64,000 nucleotides of DNA from Bradyrhizobium diversitatis (GTDB lineage: Bacteria; Pseudomonadota; Alphaproteobacteria; Rhizobiales; Xanthobacteraceae), in contig NZ_JACEGD010000021.1 in NCBI RefSeq assembly GCF_016031635.1, positions 1-64,000 of the forward strand. Direction: 5' to 3'. The notes under the pieces are model-generated. The model worked only from the letters and a program-made list of their open reading frames with translations, did no database searches and had not been told where the DNA came from. Each line of letters opens with the position of its first letter. Position 1 is the first letter of the stretch. The position numbers were made by a program, and so were the translations under genes. Positions 50,688 to 59,518 of this stretch are shown here, piece after piece.

Positions 50688-50927
50688 GATCGTTCTCCCT
50701 GCCCGGCTGTGACAGCCGGTGAGGACAGAAAGGTTAGCCCGGAATTGCGACGCTTTGGGGAATCCTTGGTCTGGCGGGGGCCTGAACCGGCCGCAGAGGG
50801 TCAAATCACCAGGAGCGACAGTCCTCCGTCAGCTTTGGAGGGCGGTCCTCCTCGACAATGCAGGCCCACCTCGTATAGACGAGCCCGGCGGAACTTACTC
50901 GAGCCAGCGGCACCTGCCCGGGAAGCC

Positions 50928-51707
50928 ATGACAAAGCCCTCGCGATACGACCGGATCGCCTTCGTCGCCAGCCCGAGCAGCGAGGCGCAGGCCGCCTTCG
51001 GCCAGCTCACCAGGGACTATGGCAATTACGACCCGAAGGATGCCGACGTCGTCGTCGCGCTCGGCGGCGACGGGTTGATGCTCCAGACGCTGCACCAGAA
51101 CATGCACACGGGAAAGCCGATCTACGGCATGCACCGCGGCACCGTCGGCTTCCTGATGAACGAGTACTCGACGCACGATCTGCGGGCGCGGCTCGAAGCC
51201 GCGCATGAATCCGAGATCAACCCCCTCCTGATGCGCGCGACCGACATGCATGACCGGGTGCATCTGCACCACGCCATCAACGAGGTCGCCCTGTTCCGGC
51301 AGACCTACCAGGCCGCGCGCCTGAGGATCCTGATCGACGAGCGCGAGCGCATGTCCGAGTTGATCGCCGACGGCATCATGGTGGCGACGCCGGCCGGCTC
51401 GACCGCCTATAATCTCTCCGCCCAGGGACCGATCCTGCCGATCAACGCCGCGCTGCTGGCACTGACACCGATCAGCGCCTTCCGTCCGCGCCGCTGGCGC
51501 GGCGCGCTGCTGCCCAACACGGCCTATGTCGTGATCGAGGTGCTGGAGGGCGAGAAGCGTCCCGTCGCGGCGGTCGCCGACCACGACGAGGTCCGCGACG
51601 TCCGCCGCGTCGAGGTGCTCTCCGACAGAACCATCTCGATGCGGATGCTGTTCGACCCCGGCCACAGCCTCGAAGAGCGTATCCTGCGCGAACAGTTCGG
51701 CTACTGA
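50928..51707 (+). CDS. nadK: NAD kinase
   Basis: A 259-residue ATP-NAD kinase making NADP. ADVVVALGGDGLMLQTL near residue 40 (GGDG) and ELIADGIMVATPAGSTAYNLSAQGPI near 145 are the diagnostic motifs; the beta-rich C-terminus ends with FDPGHSLEERILREQFGY. ATG 50928; divergent from the carboxypeptidase gene. Confidence 0.93.
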   Translation: MTKPSRYDRIAFVASPSSEAQAAFGQLTRDYGNYDPKDADVVVALGGDGLMLQTLHQNMHTGKPIYGMHRGTVGFLMNEYSTHDLRARLEAAHESEINPLLMRATDMHDRVHLHHAINEVALFRQTYQAARLRILIDERERMSELIADGIMVATPAGSTAYNLSAQGPILPINAALLALTPISAFRPRRWRGALLPNTAYVVIEVLEGEKRPVAAVADHDEVRDVRRVEVLSDRTISMRMLFDPGHSLEERILREQFGY

Positions 51708-51805
51708 ACCGCCTGCCCGCCACGCCTCCGCGGGCCGGTCGCAACCCTTCGTTAACTCCCGGCGCGATATGGTTAACGAAGGTTGACCGCTTTGGCCCGG
51801 GCGTC

Positions 51806-52351
51806 ATGTTTCGCATCGACTTCAACAAGCTGCGCTTCCTCGTCTGCGACGACAATCCGCACATGCGCCGCATCCTGCGGACGCTGCTGCATTCGTTCGG
51901 CGCGCGCGAGGTCTATGAAGCCGAGGACGGCGCCACGGCGCTCGAAATGTACAGCCATTACGTGCCCGACATCGTCATCACCGATTGGGCCATGCCGATC
52001 TTCGACGGGCTCGAGCTCGCGCAGATGATCCGGCAGCCCGAATCGAAGGGCAATCCCTACGCACCGATCATCATGCTGACCGGCCATTCCGAGAAGCGCC
52101 GCGTCACGGTCGCGCGCGATGCCGGCGTCACCGAATTCCTGGCCAAGCCGATCTCGGCCAAGGGCCTCTATCAGCGCATCCTCAACGTGGTCGCCAATCC
52201 CCGCCCCTTCATCAAGACCAAGACCTATTTCGGGCCGGACCGGCGCCGCAACACCAACTCCGCCTATATGGGACCCGAACGCCGCGTCGGCGAAAAGCAC
52301 GAGGTGCTGCAGCAGCCCTCGCTGCTCGACAAGGCCCGCTCCTCCATCTAG
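51806..52351 (+). CDS. Response regulator (CheY-like receiver with C-terminal tail)
   Basis: A 181-residue protein with a receiver domain: CDDNPHMRRILRTLLHSFGA (acidic pocket), phospho-Asp in DIVITDWAMPIFDGLEL near residue 60, Thr in IIMLTGHSE, Lys in EFLAKPISAKGL. The 55-residue tail contains two DRRR/GPERR-type blocks, no DNA-binding domain. Followed by an Hpt protein, its likely phosphodonor partner. Confidence 0.88.
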   Translation: MFRIDFNKLRFLVCDDNPHMRRILRTLLHSFGAREVYEAEDGATALEMYSHYVPDIVITDWAMPIFDGLELAQMIRQPESKGNPYAPIIMLTGHSEKRRVTVARDAGVTEFLAKPISAKGLYQRILNVVANPRPFIKTKTYFGPDRRRNTNSAYMGPERRVGEKHEVLQQPSLLDKARSSI

Positions 52352-52379
52352 CGCAACGTCTTCAGGCGAGGCAGGTATC

Positions 52380-52958
52380 ATGGCGAAGAACAGCGCAAAG
52401 GACATCGAGGTCAAGGCCTTCGCCACGCACCACGTCATCACTCAGCCCAACCCGCTGCGCAAGGTCCTGCGCCGCGTCGAGGAAAAGGACATGGACGATC
52501 CGGTCGGCCGCGCCGAACAAGCGCTCGCGAGCCTCTCCGGTGAGTTCAAGGACTGGATGGCGGTCGAGGTCCAGAGACTGTCGACCGCCTGGACTGCCGT
52601 GCAGAAGGATGGCTTCACGAAGAAGCTGCGCGACGAGCTGTTCCACGCCGCACACGACATCAAGGGCGATGCGGCGACGTTCGGCTTTGCTTCGGCAGCG
52701 GGAATTGCCGAGAGCCTGTGCCGCATCATCGAGCACGCGCCTGATCTGGAAAAGGTGCCGGCCGAGCTGTTCACGCACCACATCAATGCCATTCTCGCCA
52801 TCGTGCACGAGAACACCAGGCTCGACAGCCTCAGCGTTTCCGCCGAGCTCAGCCGCCGCCTGCGCAAGGTCGCCGACGACTATCTCGCCAACGTCAACCG
52901 CGACCGCCCCGAGCATCTCGAGGTCATCCTGGCCCCGAGCATCGCGCCGGTGGAGTAG
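52380..52958 (+). CDS. Histidine phosphotransfer (Hpt) protein
   Basis: A 192-residue helical protein with the Hpt motif LFHAAHDIKGDAATFGF near residue 94, where the His of AHDIKGD is the phospho-acceptor. N-terminal 45 residues are charged and variable. Probably works with the response regulator 29 bases upstream in one operon. GGCAGGT precedes the ATG. Confidence 0.83.
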   Translation: MAKNSAKDIEVKAFATHHVITQPNPLRKVLRRVEEKDMDDPVGRAEQALASLSGEFKDWMAVEVQRLSTAWTAVQKDGFTKKLRDELFHAAHDIKGDAATFGFASAAGIAESLCRIIEHAPDLEKVPAELFTHHINAILAIVHENTRLDSLSVSAELSRRLRKVADDYLANVNRDRPEHLEVILAPSIAPVE

Positions 52959-52977
52959 GCGCTCCGCTCTTTCCTCT

Positions 52978-53058
52978 CGTCAATTGCGAGCGCGGCCAAG
53001 TAAGCCAGACTGCCTCCGCGGCGGGATTCTGGATTGCTTCGCTGCGCTCGCAATGACG
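52978..53058. repeat. Dispersed repeat with CGTCATTGCGAGCG ends
   Basis: Left end CGTCAATTGCGAGCG is the inverse of the right end CGCTCGCAATGACG apart from one extra base. This family ('GGATTGCTTCGCTGCGCTCGCAATGAC' type) is widespread in rhizobial intergenic DNA. It lies between the Hpt stop and the convergent DUF2336 stop. Confidence 0.75.
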
Positions 53059-53074
53059 GAGCTCGCGGATCCAG

Positions 53075-54250
53075 TTACGCCGCGATCAGATCGTCATAGA
53101 GCGGATCGACCGCATCGTCCGCGACCAGCTCGTCGCAGAACAGTCGTGCCTCTTCACGCGCGGATTCGGTGGCGAAGCGGCGTAGCAGGACCATCAGCGG
53201 CTCGGTGGCGCCCCGGTCGGTCTCGCAGTGGGTGAGCACGCGCTCGACCATGCGCCGGCGCAGCCGCGCCGCGCCGTCGTCGCTATCGACGAAGCCTTGC
53301 TCGTGGCAGGCATCGAGCGCGACCTGGAACGCCGCAAACGTCGCCTCCGGAAGCCCGGCGCGACGGAGCAGCGCGTACAGGCTGTTGCCGCCGCGATCGT
53401 GCAGCAGCGCGGAGACACGCGCCAGCGGCAAATCGGCGAGCTCGGCGAGGGCCGCGTCGAACAAATCGAGATTGCCCGAGAGCAGTGCACGCAGGATCAG
53501 CCCCGCGGTCAGCTGGCCGGTGATGCGCAAATGCCTGACCAGGCCTTGCATGTCCTCGCCGCGCGAGCGCGCCGCGATGTTCATGGTGGAGCGATCACGT
53601 GCCTCGATCGTGATGCGGTCCGCGCGGTCGGCGCTGAGCCAGTTCCGCGCCACGACGAATTGCGCCAGCGTCTGCGAGAGCTTTGCCACCAGCGCCGCGC
53701 GCGTTGAGGAAGGCAGATCCTCCAGCACCAGCATCGCCTCGCGGATCGCGGCGAGATGGCCGTGGCGCTCGACGATGCGGTCCCAGGAGAACGGGGCGAG
53801 TTCGGCGTTCGGATTCTCGATCAGCTCAAGTGCGGCAGCTGCGCAGCCGACTTCAGCGATCGCGGCGCACACCGACACCGGCAACGCGATGCGGCGGGCC
53901 ACCGCGCATTGCACCTCCTCGTTGCCGGTCGCAACGATGTCGACGAGGTCGGCGTCGATCAGCAGCGGGGAATGTTCGAGCACCGGCAGCGCGACGGTCG
54001 GCTGATCTGCCGACAGCGCCCGCACGATCGCGGCCGGCGCCTCGGCACTGCGGGCAAAGGCCTCGGCCATCGCCTGCCGCACCAGGGGCGAGGGATCGTC
54101 GAGCAGCATCAGAAGCGCGCCTTGGGCGGCGATGCGGTCGTCTGCAGAAAGGTCTGAGATCAGCCAGGCCCGCGCCAGCGCCCGTGTTGCCTCGGCCCGC
54201 TCGCCTGCGGGCGCCGTCCTGATCCAGTTAATAAATTGCCGAACAATCAT
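53075..54250 (-). CDS. DUF2336 protein
   Basis: A 391-residue all-helical, HEAT-like repeat protein: LISDLSADDRIAAQGALLMLLDDPSPLVRQAMAEAFA near residue 32 and a distinctive middle with LEHSPLLIDADLVDIV are hallmarks of DUF2336. Members are confined mostly to alphaproteobacteria and often lie near signalling genes, as here. Role unknown; protein-binding scaffold likely. Confidence 0.85.
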   Translation of the reverse strand: MIVRQFINWIRTAPAGERAEATRALARAWLISDLSADDRIAAQGALLMLLDDPSPLVRQAMAEAFARSAEAPAAIVRALSADQPTVALPVLEHSPLLIDADLVDIVATGNEEVQCAVARRIALPVSVCAAIAEVGCAAAALELIENPNAELAPFSWDRIVERHGHLAAIREAMLVLEDLPSSTRAALVAKLSQTLAQFVVARNWLSADRADRITIEARDRSTMNIAARSRGEDMQGLVRHLRITGQLTAGLILRALLSGNLDLFDAALAELADLPLARVSALLHDRGGNSLYALLRRAGLPEATFAAFQVALDACHEQGFVDSDDGAARLRRRMVERVLTHCETDRGATEPLMVLLRRFATESAREEARLFCDELVADDAVDPLYDDLIAA

Positions 54251-54478
54251 CCTGCTTCCGGCTTACACAAACAAACGAAAAGAGTGACGGCTCGTCACCT
54301 GCAACATAAAATAAACCATGACGCTTAACAAAGCGTTCACCATAACTGACTGGTTTTATTGACGTTTTGTTAATGGAACAAGAGCACTACCCACACGTGC
54401 GCCGACAGCAACGCACGCCTTCGGCGAATGCGCTGCTGAGCCGGGGGCCGTGAATTTCGAGAGAAGTTCGCAGCACTG

Positions 54479-54533
54479 GATTCCGGCCCAGCGCAGCAGC
54501 GTTTCACGCTGCAGCGCGTCCGGGACACGAGAT
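54479..54533 (+). repeat. Structured dispersed repeat, diverged copy R4
   Basis: Begins GGATTCCGG and ends GCGCGTCCGGGACACGAG like R1-R3. The central stem is GCAGCGT-TTC-ACGCTGC (54496-54512): same TTC loop, but stem bases changed on both sides, keeping 7 perfect pairs. It starts about 52 kb from the other copies and ends six bases before the transglycosylase stop codon. Confidence 0.75.
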
Positions 54534-54538
54534 GGCGA

Positions 54539-55558
54539 CTAGCTCGAGAACGTGCCGCTACGATCGCTGAAGAGATCGAGCGGCTGCGGCGGCCGCACGT
54601 CCGGCGTCGCCGACGCCACCGAGGTGAGCGAGGCGTTGTCGCCCCATAGTTTCTGCACCGTGGTCGAGACCGGCTGCGTGGCATCGCCGGGCTGATAGAT
54701 CGAACGAAACACCGGCGTGCCCGCCGCATTGTCCGCGAGCGTCGCCGGCGAGGTTACACTGACGGGCGTCGCGGCGCGTGTGTTCGGGAAGGTCTGAAGA
54801 TAGACGGCATTGTCGATCACCGGCGCCGTCGGCTGCACGCCGATCGCACTCGCGACCTCGGTGGTCGACGGCGTGTCGCCGTACATCGCCATCGCGCTGC
54901 GCGTCACTTTCGAATTGGCGGCACCGGCGTAGCGTGCGTCGAGCACCGAATAGACTTCGGAGACGCTGCGGGCGCGGCCGTCCTTGGCGTAGAAGATCGA
55001 GCGATTGGCGGATGCCGCATTGGGAAACAGCCGCGCACCGACCGCCTGTGGATTGTCCTCGGCATTGGCGATCAGTCTGGCCGCACCGCCGACACCCATG
55101 AAATGCGCCATATAGAGCTCGCTGTCGGACGGCCTGCGGCCGAGCAGGCCGGTGAGCTTGAAGCTGTTCGACTGCGTCAGCGCCGCCGCCATGGTGGATG
55201 CGGCTTCGGGGTCGTCGCGCAGCTTCATGATCGACCGCTTCATCACGGGATCATCGACGGTATAGGTGCCGGCCGAGGTTCTGGTGATGGCGTCGGCGTA
55301 GCTGCCATAGCCGAGCTGGGTGCCGGCTTCCTTCACCGTGCCAAGCCAGGTCTGGTCGATGAACTGGTAGAGTCCATGCGCGGACGAGGTGGTGGCCCCC
55401 GCCGTTGGATCGAAATCCGATTCCATCTTGGCGGTGGTCAACATGTACTGGAAGCTGACGCCGGAGATATTCGAGGCCTGCTTGATCGCACCGGCGACAC
55501 GCGCGCGCGACGGATCGAGTCCGACCGTCTGCGTGGCACTGGAATTGTCGATCGACAT
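54539..55558 (-). CDS. Transglycosylase SLT-domain protein
   Basis: A 339-residue protein with a lytic transglycosylase-like domain at residues 20-150: YMLTTAKMESDFDPTAGATTSSAHGLYQFIDQTWL holds the catalytic Glu (AKMES) and the GLYQF motif, and later LYMAHFMGVGGAARL. No obvious signal peptide. The C-terminal 150 residues are Pro/Thr/Ala-rich and probably disordered, as in flagellum- or secretion-associated murein hydrolases. Start ATG 55558. Confidence 0.83.
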   Translation of the reverse strand: MSIDNSSATQTVGLDPSRARVAGAIKQASNISGVSFQYMLTTAKMESDFDPTAGATTSSAHGLYQFIDQTWLGTVKEAGTQLGYGSYADAITRTSAGTYTVDDPVMKRSIMKLRDDPEAASTMAAALTQSNSFKLTGLLGRRPSDSELYMAHFMGVGGAARLIANAEDNPQAVGARLFPNAASANRSIFYAKDGRARSVSEVYSVLDARYAGAANSKVTRSAMAMYGDTPSTTEVASAIGVQPTAPVIDNAVYLQTFPNTRAATPVSVTSPATLADNAAGTPVFRSIYQPGDATQPVSTTVQKLWGDNASLTSVASATPDVRPPQPLDLFSDRSGTFSS

Positions 55559-55674
55559 GATGAAGTGCCCGCCCCGCGCGGCATTGAGCGACGCCGGCAA
55601 TTCGGCGCCCGTCGTCTCACCGTGGGACAGGCATGGTTAATGCGGGGTTAATTGGCTTTCCCCGCCCGCCCCGA

Positions 55675-55778
55675 GTCATTCCGGGGCGCACCGTAGGTGC
55701 GAGCCCGGAATCCATCCAGCCGCCCGTGATGCCGTGCGATGGATTCCGGGCTCGCGCTGCGCGCGCCCCGGAATGACG
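55675..55778. repeat. Dispersed palindromic repeat, GTCATTCCGG-type ends
   Basis: Starts GTCATTCCGGGGCGC and ends GCGCCCCGGAATGAC, a long inverted repeat; inside, two CCGGAATCCAT-type blocks in opposite orientations. It ends four bases before the hisI stop codon, so it may form the 3' hairpin of that mRNA. Confidence 0.8.
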
Positions 55779-55782
55779 GTGG

Positions 55783-56205
55783 TTACTTCCTATAGACGTC
55801 GCTGGGATCGAACAGCCGATCCGCATTGGCGAAGACCAGCTTCGCTCCCCCACCCTCCGCCTCGACCTTGCGATAGAAGCAGGACCGGCGCCCGGTATGG
55901 CAGGCCGCGCCGACCTGCTCGACCCGGATCCAGACCGCGTCCTGGTCGCAATCGGTGCGCATCTCGACCACGCGCTGGGTCTGACCTGAGGTCTCACCTT
56001 TTCGCCACAAGGCATTGCGCGAGCGGCTGAAGTACCAGGCATCGCCGGTCGCGATCGTCTTGCGCAGCGCCTCCTCGTTCATGTGCGCAACCATGAGCAC
56101 GTCGCCGGTGGCGACGTCGGTCGCGACGCAGGTCACGAGGCCGCTGGCATCGAACCTGGGCAAGAAGGCGAGACCTTCTTCGATCTCATGGGAGTGAGCG
56201 GACAC
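55783..56205 (-). CDS. hisI: Phosphoribosyl-AMP cyclohydrolase
   Basis: A 140-residue HisI enzyme opening the purine ring of PR-AMP in histidine synthesis. AWYFSRSRNALWRKGETSGQTQ near residue 57, DCDQDAVWIRV near 85 (Mg/Zn Asp and Cys) and AACHTGRRSCFYR near 101 (zinc Cys) are all intact. Located beside folE, which catalyses a similar ring opening. Confidence 0.95.
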   Translation of the reverse strand: MSAHSHEIEEGLAFLPRFDASGLVTCVATDVATGDVLMVAHMNEEALRKTIATGDAWYFSRSRNALWRKGETSGQTQRVVEMRTDCDQDAVWIRVEQVGAACHTGRRSCFYRKVEAEGGGAKLVFANADRLFDPSDVYRK

Positions 56206-56232
56206 GGGACCCTCGCGAGTTTGCTTGCGAGG

Positions 56233-56925
56233 TCAGCGCGTCGTGCCTCGCACCAGGGACAGGAAACGGGCCTGCTCCGCCGGATTGTCGCGGAACATGC
56301 CGGTGAAGCGGCTGGTGAAGGTGGAGGCGCCATGCTTGGCGACGCCACGCACCGACATGCAGGTATGCTCGGCCTCGATCAGCACCGCGACGCCGCGCGG
56401 TTTGAGGATCTCGTCGATGGCAGCTGCGATCTGCGCCGTCAGGTGCTCCTGGGTCTGGAGCCGGCGGGCAAAGATGTCGGTCAGGCGCGCAAGCTTGGAC
56501 AGGCCGACGACACGTTCCACCGGCGTATAGGCGATGTGCGCCTTGCCGTAGAACGGCATCATGTGGTGCTCGCACTGCGAGGTGAATTCGATGTCGCGCA
56601 CCAGGACGAAATCGTCATAGCCGGCGGTCTCGCCAAAGGTGCGGTCGAGCACCTCGGCCGGGCACTGGTGATAGCCCTGATAGAGTTCGTCGAAAGCTTC
56701 GACGACACGGCGCGGCGTGTCGAGCAGGCCCTCGCGCTCGGTGTTCTCGCCGATATAGGCGAGCAATGTCTTCACCGCGGCTTCCGCCTCGGCACGTGCC
56801 GGGCGCGGCTGGTCAGCGCGAACGGCGGCAGCGAGGAATTCTGCAGGATCAAGCTCGGCCGGGCGGCTCTCGGGCTGCCGGTCGGCGGGCTTGTTGGGGC
56901 GGATGGATTTGATTGCAGCGTCCAT
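56233..56925 (-). CDS. folE: GTP cyclohydrolase I
   Basis: A 230-residue FolE making dihydroneopterin triphosphate for folate. EGLLDTPRRVVEAFDEL near residue 78, the zinc motif FTSQCEHHMMPFYGKAHIAY near 125, VGLSKLARLTDIFARRLQTQEHLT, and the second zinc Cys in HTCMSVRGVAK are present. The first 45 residues are a Pro-rich extension. ATG 56925 chosen; longer frame upstream has no similarity. Confidence 0.95.
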   Translation of the reverse strand: MDAAIKSIRPNKPADRQPESRPAELDPAEFLAAAVRADQPRPARAEAEAAVKTLLAYIGENTEREGLLDTPRRVVEAFDELYQGYHQCPAEVLDRTFGETAGYDDFVLVRDIEFTSQCEHHMMPFYGKAHIAYTPVERVVGLSKLARLTDIFARRLQTQEHLTAQIAAAIDEILKPRGVAVLIEAEHTCMSVRGVAKHGASTFTSRFTGMFRDNPAEQARFLSLVRGTTR

Positions 56926-57178
56926 ATCGACTCCGTTCGACGGCCTTGCGGCCGGAGTGTCACCGGCAGACGGGGCGGCCAAGCCGCCGGACGCCTGAAC
57001 AGAACAAGTTTCGGCGGAAAGTCCTGAGGCGATAACGCCGGCAGCGCATATCTGGATCACCGCCACCGCACCGCTGGACTGTTTTTCCACCAGTTCCGTC
57101 TCTATATAGGACCGTGGGCGGCGCCCGCCAAGGCCGATCCGGCCCGGAAGTGGCTGTGGACGTGTTGGACTCCATCAC

Positions 57179-57634
57179 ATGCTGAACGACATCTACAACA
57201 AGCGGATCATCGAACTGGCCGGGAATATTCCGCGCCTCGGGCGGCTGTCGGACCCCGACGCCTCCGCCACTGCCCACTCCAAACTGTGCGGATCGACCGT
57301 GAAGGTCGACCTCAAGATGAATGGCGATACCGTCACCGACTTCGCGCATGATGTGAAGGCGTGTGCCTTGGGCCAAGCCTCTTCATCCATCATGGCAAGT
57401 CACGTGATCGGCTCGACTGCGAGCGAACTCCGTGAGTTACGCGAAACCGTTCGCAAGATGCTGAAGGAGAACGGTGCGCCTCCCGCAGGCAAATGGGAAG
57501 AAATCAAGTTCCTCGAGCCGGTCCGCGACTACAAGGCGCGCCATGCCTCAACGCTTCTGACCTTCGACGCCGTGGTCGATGCCATCGGCCAGATCGAAGC
57601 CAAGGCCAAGCAGCCGGCCGCTGCACAGGGCTGA
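57179..57634 (+). CDS. NifU/IscU-like iron-sulfur scaffold
   Basis: A 151-residue NifU_N-family protein. Cluster ligands: Cys in AHSKLCGSTVKVDL near residue 37 and Cys in HDVKACALGQASSSIMASHV near 61. The third conserved Cys region reads DYKARHASTLLTFDAV, with His or Ala where IscU has Cys. An Asp conserved in IscU is not obvious. Probably a scaffold or carrier variant of the SUF-type rhizobial system. Confidence 0.83.
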   Translation: MLNDIYNKRIIELAGNIPRLGRLSDPDASATAHSKLCGSTVKVDLKMNGDTVTDFAHDVKACALGQASSSIMASHVIGSTASELRELRETVRKMLKENGAPPAGKWEEIKFLEPVRDYKARHASTLLTFDAVVDAIGQIEAKAKQPAAAQG

Positions 57635-57645
57635 TCCCAAGCCGA

Positions 57646-57739
57646 TGTCATTCCGGACCGCCCAAAGGCGAGCCCGGAAATCATGCGCTACAACATCTGG
57701 ATTCAGGGTTCGTCGCTTCGCGACGCCTCGGAATGACCG
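57646..57739. repeat. Dispersed palindromic repeat, GTCATTCCGG-type ends
   Basis: Starts TGTCATTCCGG and ends CTCGGAATGAC; diverged member of the family at 446 and 55675. Lies between two convergent genes, ten bases from each stop region. Confidence 0.7.
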
Positions 57740-57749
57740 TGCGCGAAGC

Positions 57750-58649
57750 TTACTTCTGCGTCGCCGCAGCTGGCGTGGCCACGCCACCCGTCGGCACCAA
57801 GGCTTCCGCGGTCTTGGTCGATTTGGCAGGCTGCGCCTGCTCCGGTTCCGAGCCGAACCTGGCCTGCGTCTTCGGTGCCAGCTCCGCCATTGCCGGCGCT
57901 GAAAGATCCACATGGGGGAGCACATCAGCCACGAGATCGGTCGTGACCAGATTGGTGAGCTTGAGCTCGCCGGCGTCGAGCTCGTGCAGGTCTTCCCAGG
58001 GCGGAACACTGAGCGCAAGCGACAGCAGGTCGCCGGCGCCGCCCATGTCGAACGTGTACTTGGCGAGTCGGCCGATGTCGCGCTCCACGATCATGAGATC
58101 CTGCGCGCTGTAGCTCGCCGCCTTGGCATCGTCAGCCCGGTCGCCCATCCAGATCTGGTGGACCCGGACATGGGCGGCTTCCGGCACGTAGCGCTTCTTG
58201 CCGGCGAGCAGCAGGAACACGCACATGGATTCGCAATAGGCCTCCGGCGCGACCGCCGGGCGGGTCGACGGCCCGCCGCGGAGGCTGACGCCGACCGTGG
58301 TCAAAAGCCCGAGATTGCGAAAGCGCCGGCCGAGCGTGATCGCGTCATTGACGGACCCGCCGCTCGAATCAAGCACGACGGTCGCGCCGCCGAGCTGACG
58401 TCCGCGCGAAAACTCTTCGAATTCCCTTGGCGTGTCGGCGGTGATGATGCCGACCGCGCTGACCCAGCCGCGGCAGTTCGGCTCGCAGGCGACCCAGCTG
58501 AACTTCATCGGCAGCTTGCGCTCTTCGAGGGTGTTGCCTGCCCGGGCCGACGACCCGAAAGTCGCGATGGCGCCAGCCAGCGCGACGCCACAGACGGCGG
58601 TTCCTACCAGCAACCAGCCGCGAAGATTGAGCGACGTCAGACGTTTCAA
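57750..58649 (-). CDS. Exported ClpP/crotonase-fold protein
   Basis: A 299-residue protein with signal-like LNLRGWLLVGTAVCGVALAGAIA. The mature part resembles periplasmic ClpP-like proteins of rhizobia: VVLDSSGGSVNDAITLGRRFRNLGL near residue 90, AYCESMCVFLLLAGKKRYVPEAA near 140 with the Ser nucleophile between Cys residues, and VRVHQIWMG with the expected His. C-terminus Ala/Pro-rich. TTG 58649 after GAAGGGA is the most sensible start; upstream ATGs give a non-signal N-terminus. Proteolytic activity is not certain. Confidence 0.7.
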   Translation of the reverse strand: MKRLTSLNLRGWLLVGTAVCGVALAGAIATFGSSARAGNTLEERKLPMKFSWVACEPNCRGWVSAVGIITADTPREFEEFSRGRQLGGATVVLDSSGGSVNDAITLGRRFRNLGLLTTVGVSLRGGPSTRPAVAPEAYCESMCVFLLLAGKKRYVPEAAHVRVHQIWMGDRADDAKAASYSAQDLMIVERDIGRLAKYTFDMGGAGDLLSLALSVPPWEDLHELDAGELKLTNLVTTDLVADVLPHVDLSAPAMAELAPKTQARFGSEPEQAQPAKSTKTAEALVPTGGVATPAAATQK

Positions 58650-58880
58650 ACTGGTCCCTTCCCCAAGCCCCAAGGCGAATTCAGGCAAGCCCCGTTTTGC
58701 GCGTTCAATGAGTCTACACATGAACGTCATAAAAATGGTATCCGTGGGAATACAGTTCGTCCATAGATACTTGCTGCACTGCTCCCAAAAAGCATGCAAA
58801 ATATGACGCGTAAACAACAGCTTACGGTTCCCTGCGCCGGAACCGGGCAACACCTCGCTTAACGTTGTAGCAAGGCGCAC

Positions 58881-59219
58881 ATGAAGCATTCAGCCTGCGA
58901 GCATTGTTCCAGCTCCGTCGACGGTGCGCTCCGGCTGCCCCGCAGATTCGGGCGTGCGCTGATCTGGCTCTATCGGCATACGCTGTCGCCCCTGGTCGGT
59001 TACAACTGCCGGCACTTGCCGACATGCTCCGTCTACGGCGACGAGGCCATCGAACGGTTCGGGCTCTGGGCCGGCGGCTGGATGACCCTCGCGCGCCTGC
59101 TCCGCTGCAATCCCTTCGGCACGTCCGGCATCGACAACGTACCCCTCACCGCACCGCAAGGCGCACGCTGGTATCTACCCTGGCGCTACGGCCGCTGGCG
59201 CGGGGTCAATGCGCCCTGA
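58881..59219 (+). CDS. yidD: Membrane protein insertion efficiency factor YidD
   Basis: A 112-residue protein matching YidD: ALIWLYRHTLSPLVGYNCRHLPTCSVYGDEAI near residue 26, with the conserved CRxxPTCS, and GGWMTLARLLRCNPFG near 65. Helps YidC insert inner-membrane proteins. Alone here, not next to rnpA/yidC as in many bacteria. Confidence 0.92.
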   Translation: MKHSACEHCSSSVDGALRLPRRFGRALIWLYRHTLSPLVGYNCRHLPTCSVYGDEAIERFGLWAGGWMTLARLLRCNPFGTSGIDNVPLTAPQGARWYLPWRYGRWRGVNAP

Positions 59220-59310
59220 TGGAGGCTGCAGTGCTGGTGCATCGCCGCCCTGACTGGAACCGGCACTTTCCGCTCGCGTTGTTTCGATGCTCCCACGGGA
59301 GGAAACAACA

Positions 59311-59517
59311 ATGCGCTGGAAAATCAGCCCTCATTTTCACTTTCGGCCTGGTCCGAATTTCGGTCACAGAGGACACGATCCCAGAACCATCGACCTGCTC
59401 GCCGTCATCGCGCTGCTCGCGCTCGTCCTGGGCTCAGGCTGGTATCTGGCGAGGAGCTTTGCGCCACAGCCAAGCACGACGACGTTCATCGTGCCGAGCC
59501 AGAGCGTGCATTGGTAG
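59311..59517 (+). CDS. Small single-pass membrane protein
   Basis: A 68-residue protein with a His-rich N-terminus (HFHFRPGPNFGHRGHD) and one membrane helix (LLAVIALLALVLGSGWYLA). GGGAGGAAACAAC precedes ATG 59311. The His-rich end could bind metal. Unknown. Confidence 0.6.
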   Translation: MRWKISPHFHFRPGPNFGHRGHDPRTIDLLAVIALLALVLGSGWYLARSFAPQPSTTTFIVPSQSVHW

Positions 59518-59518
59518 C

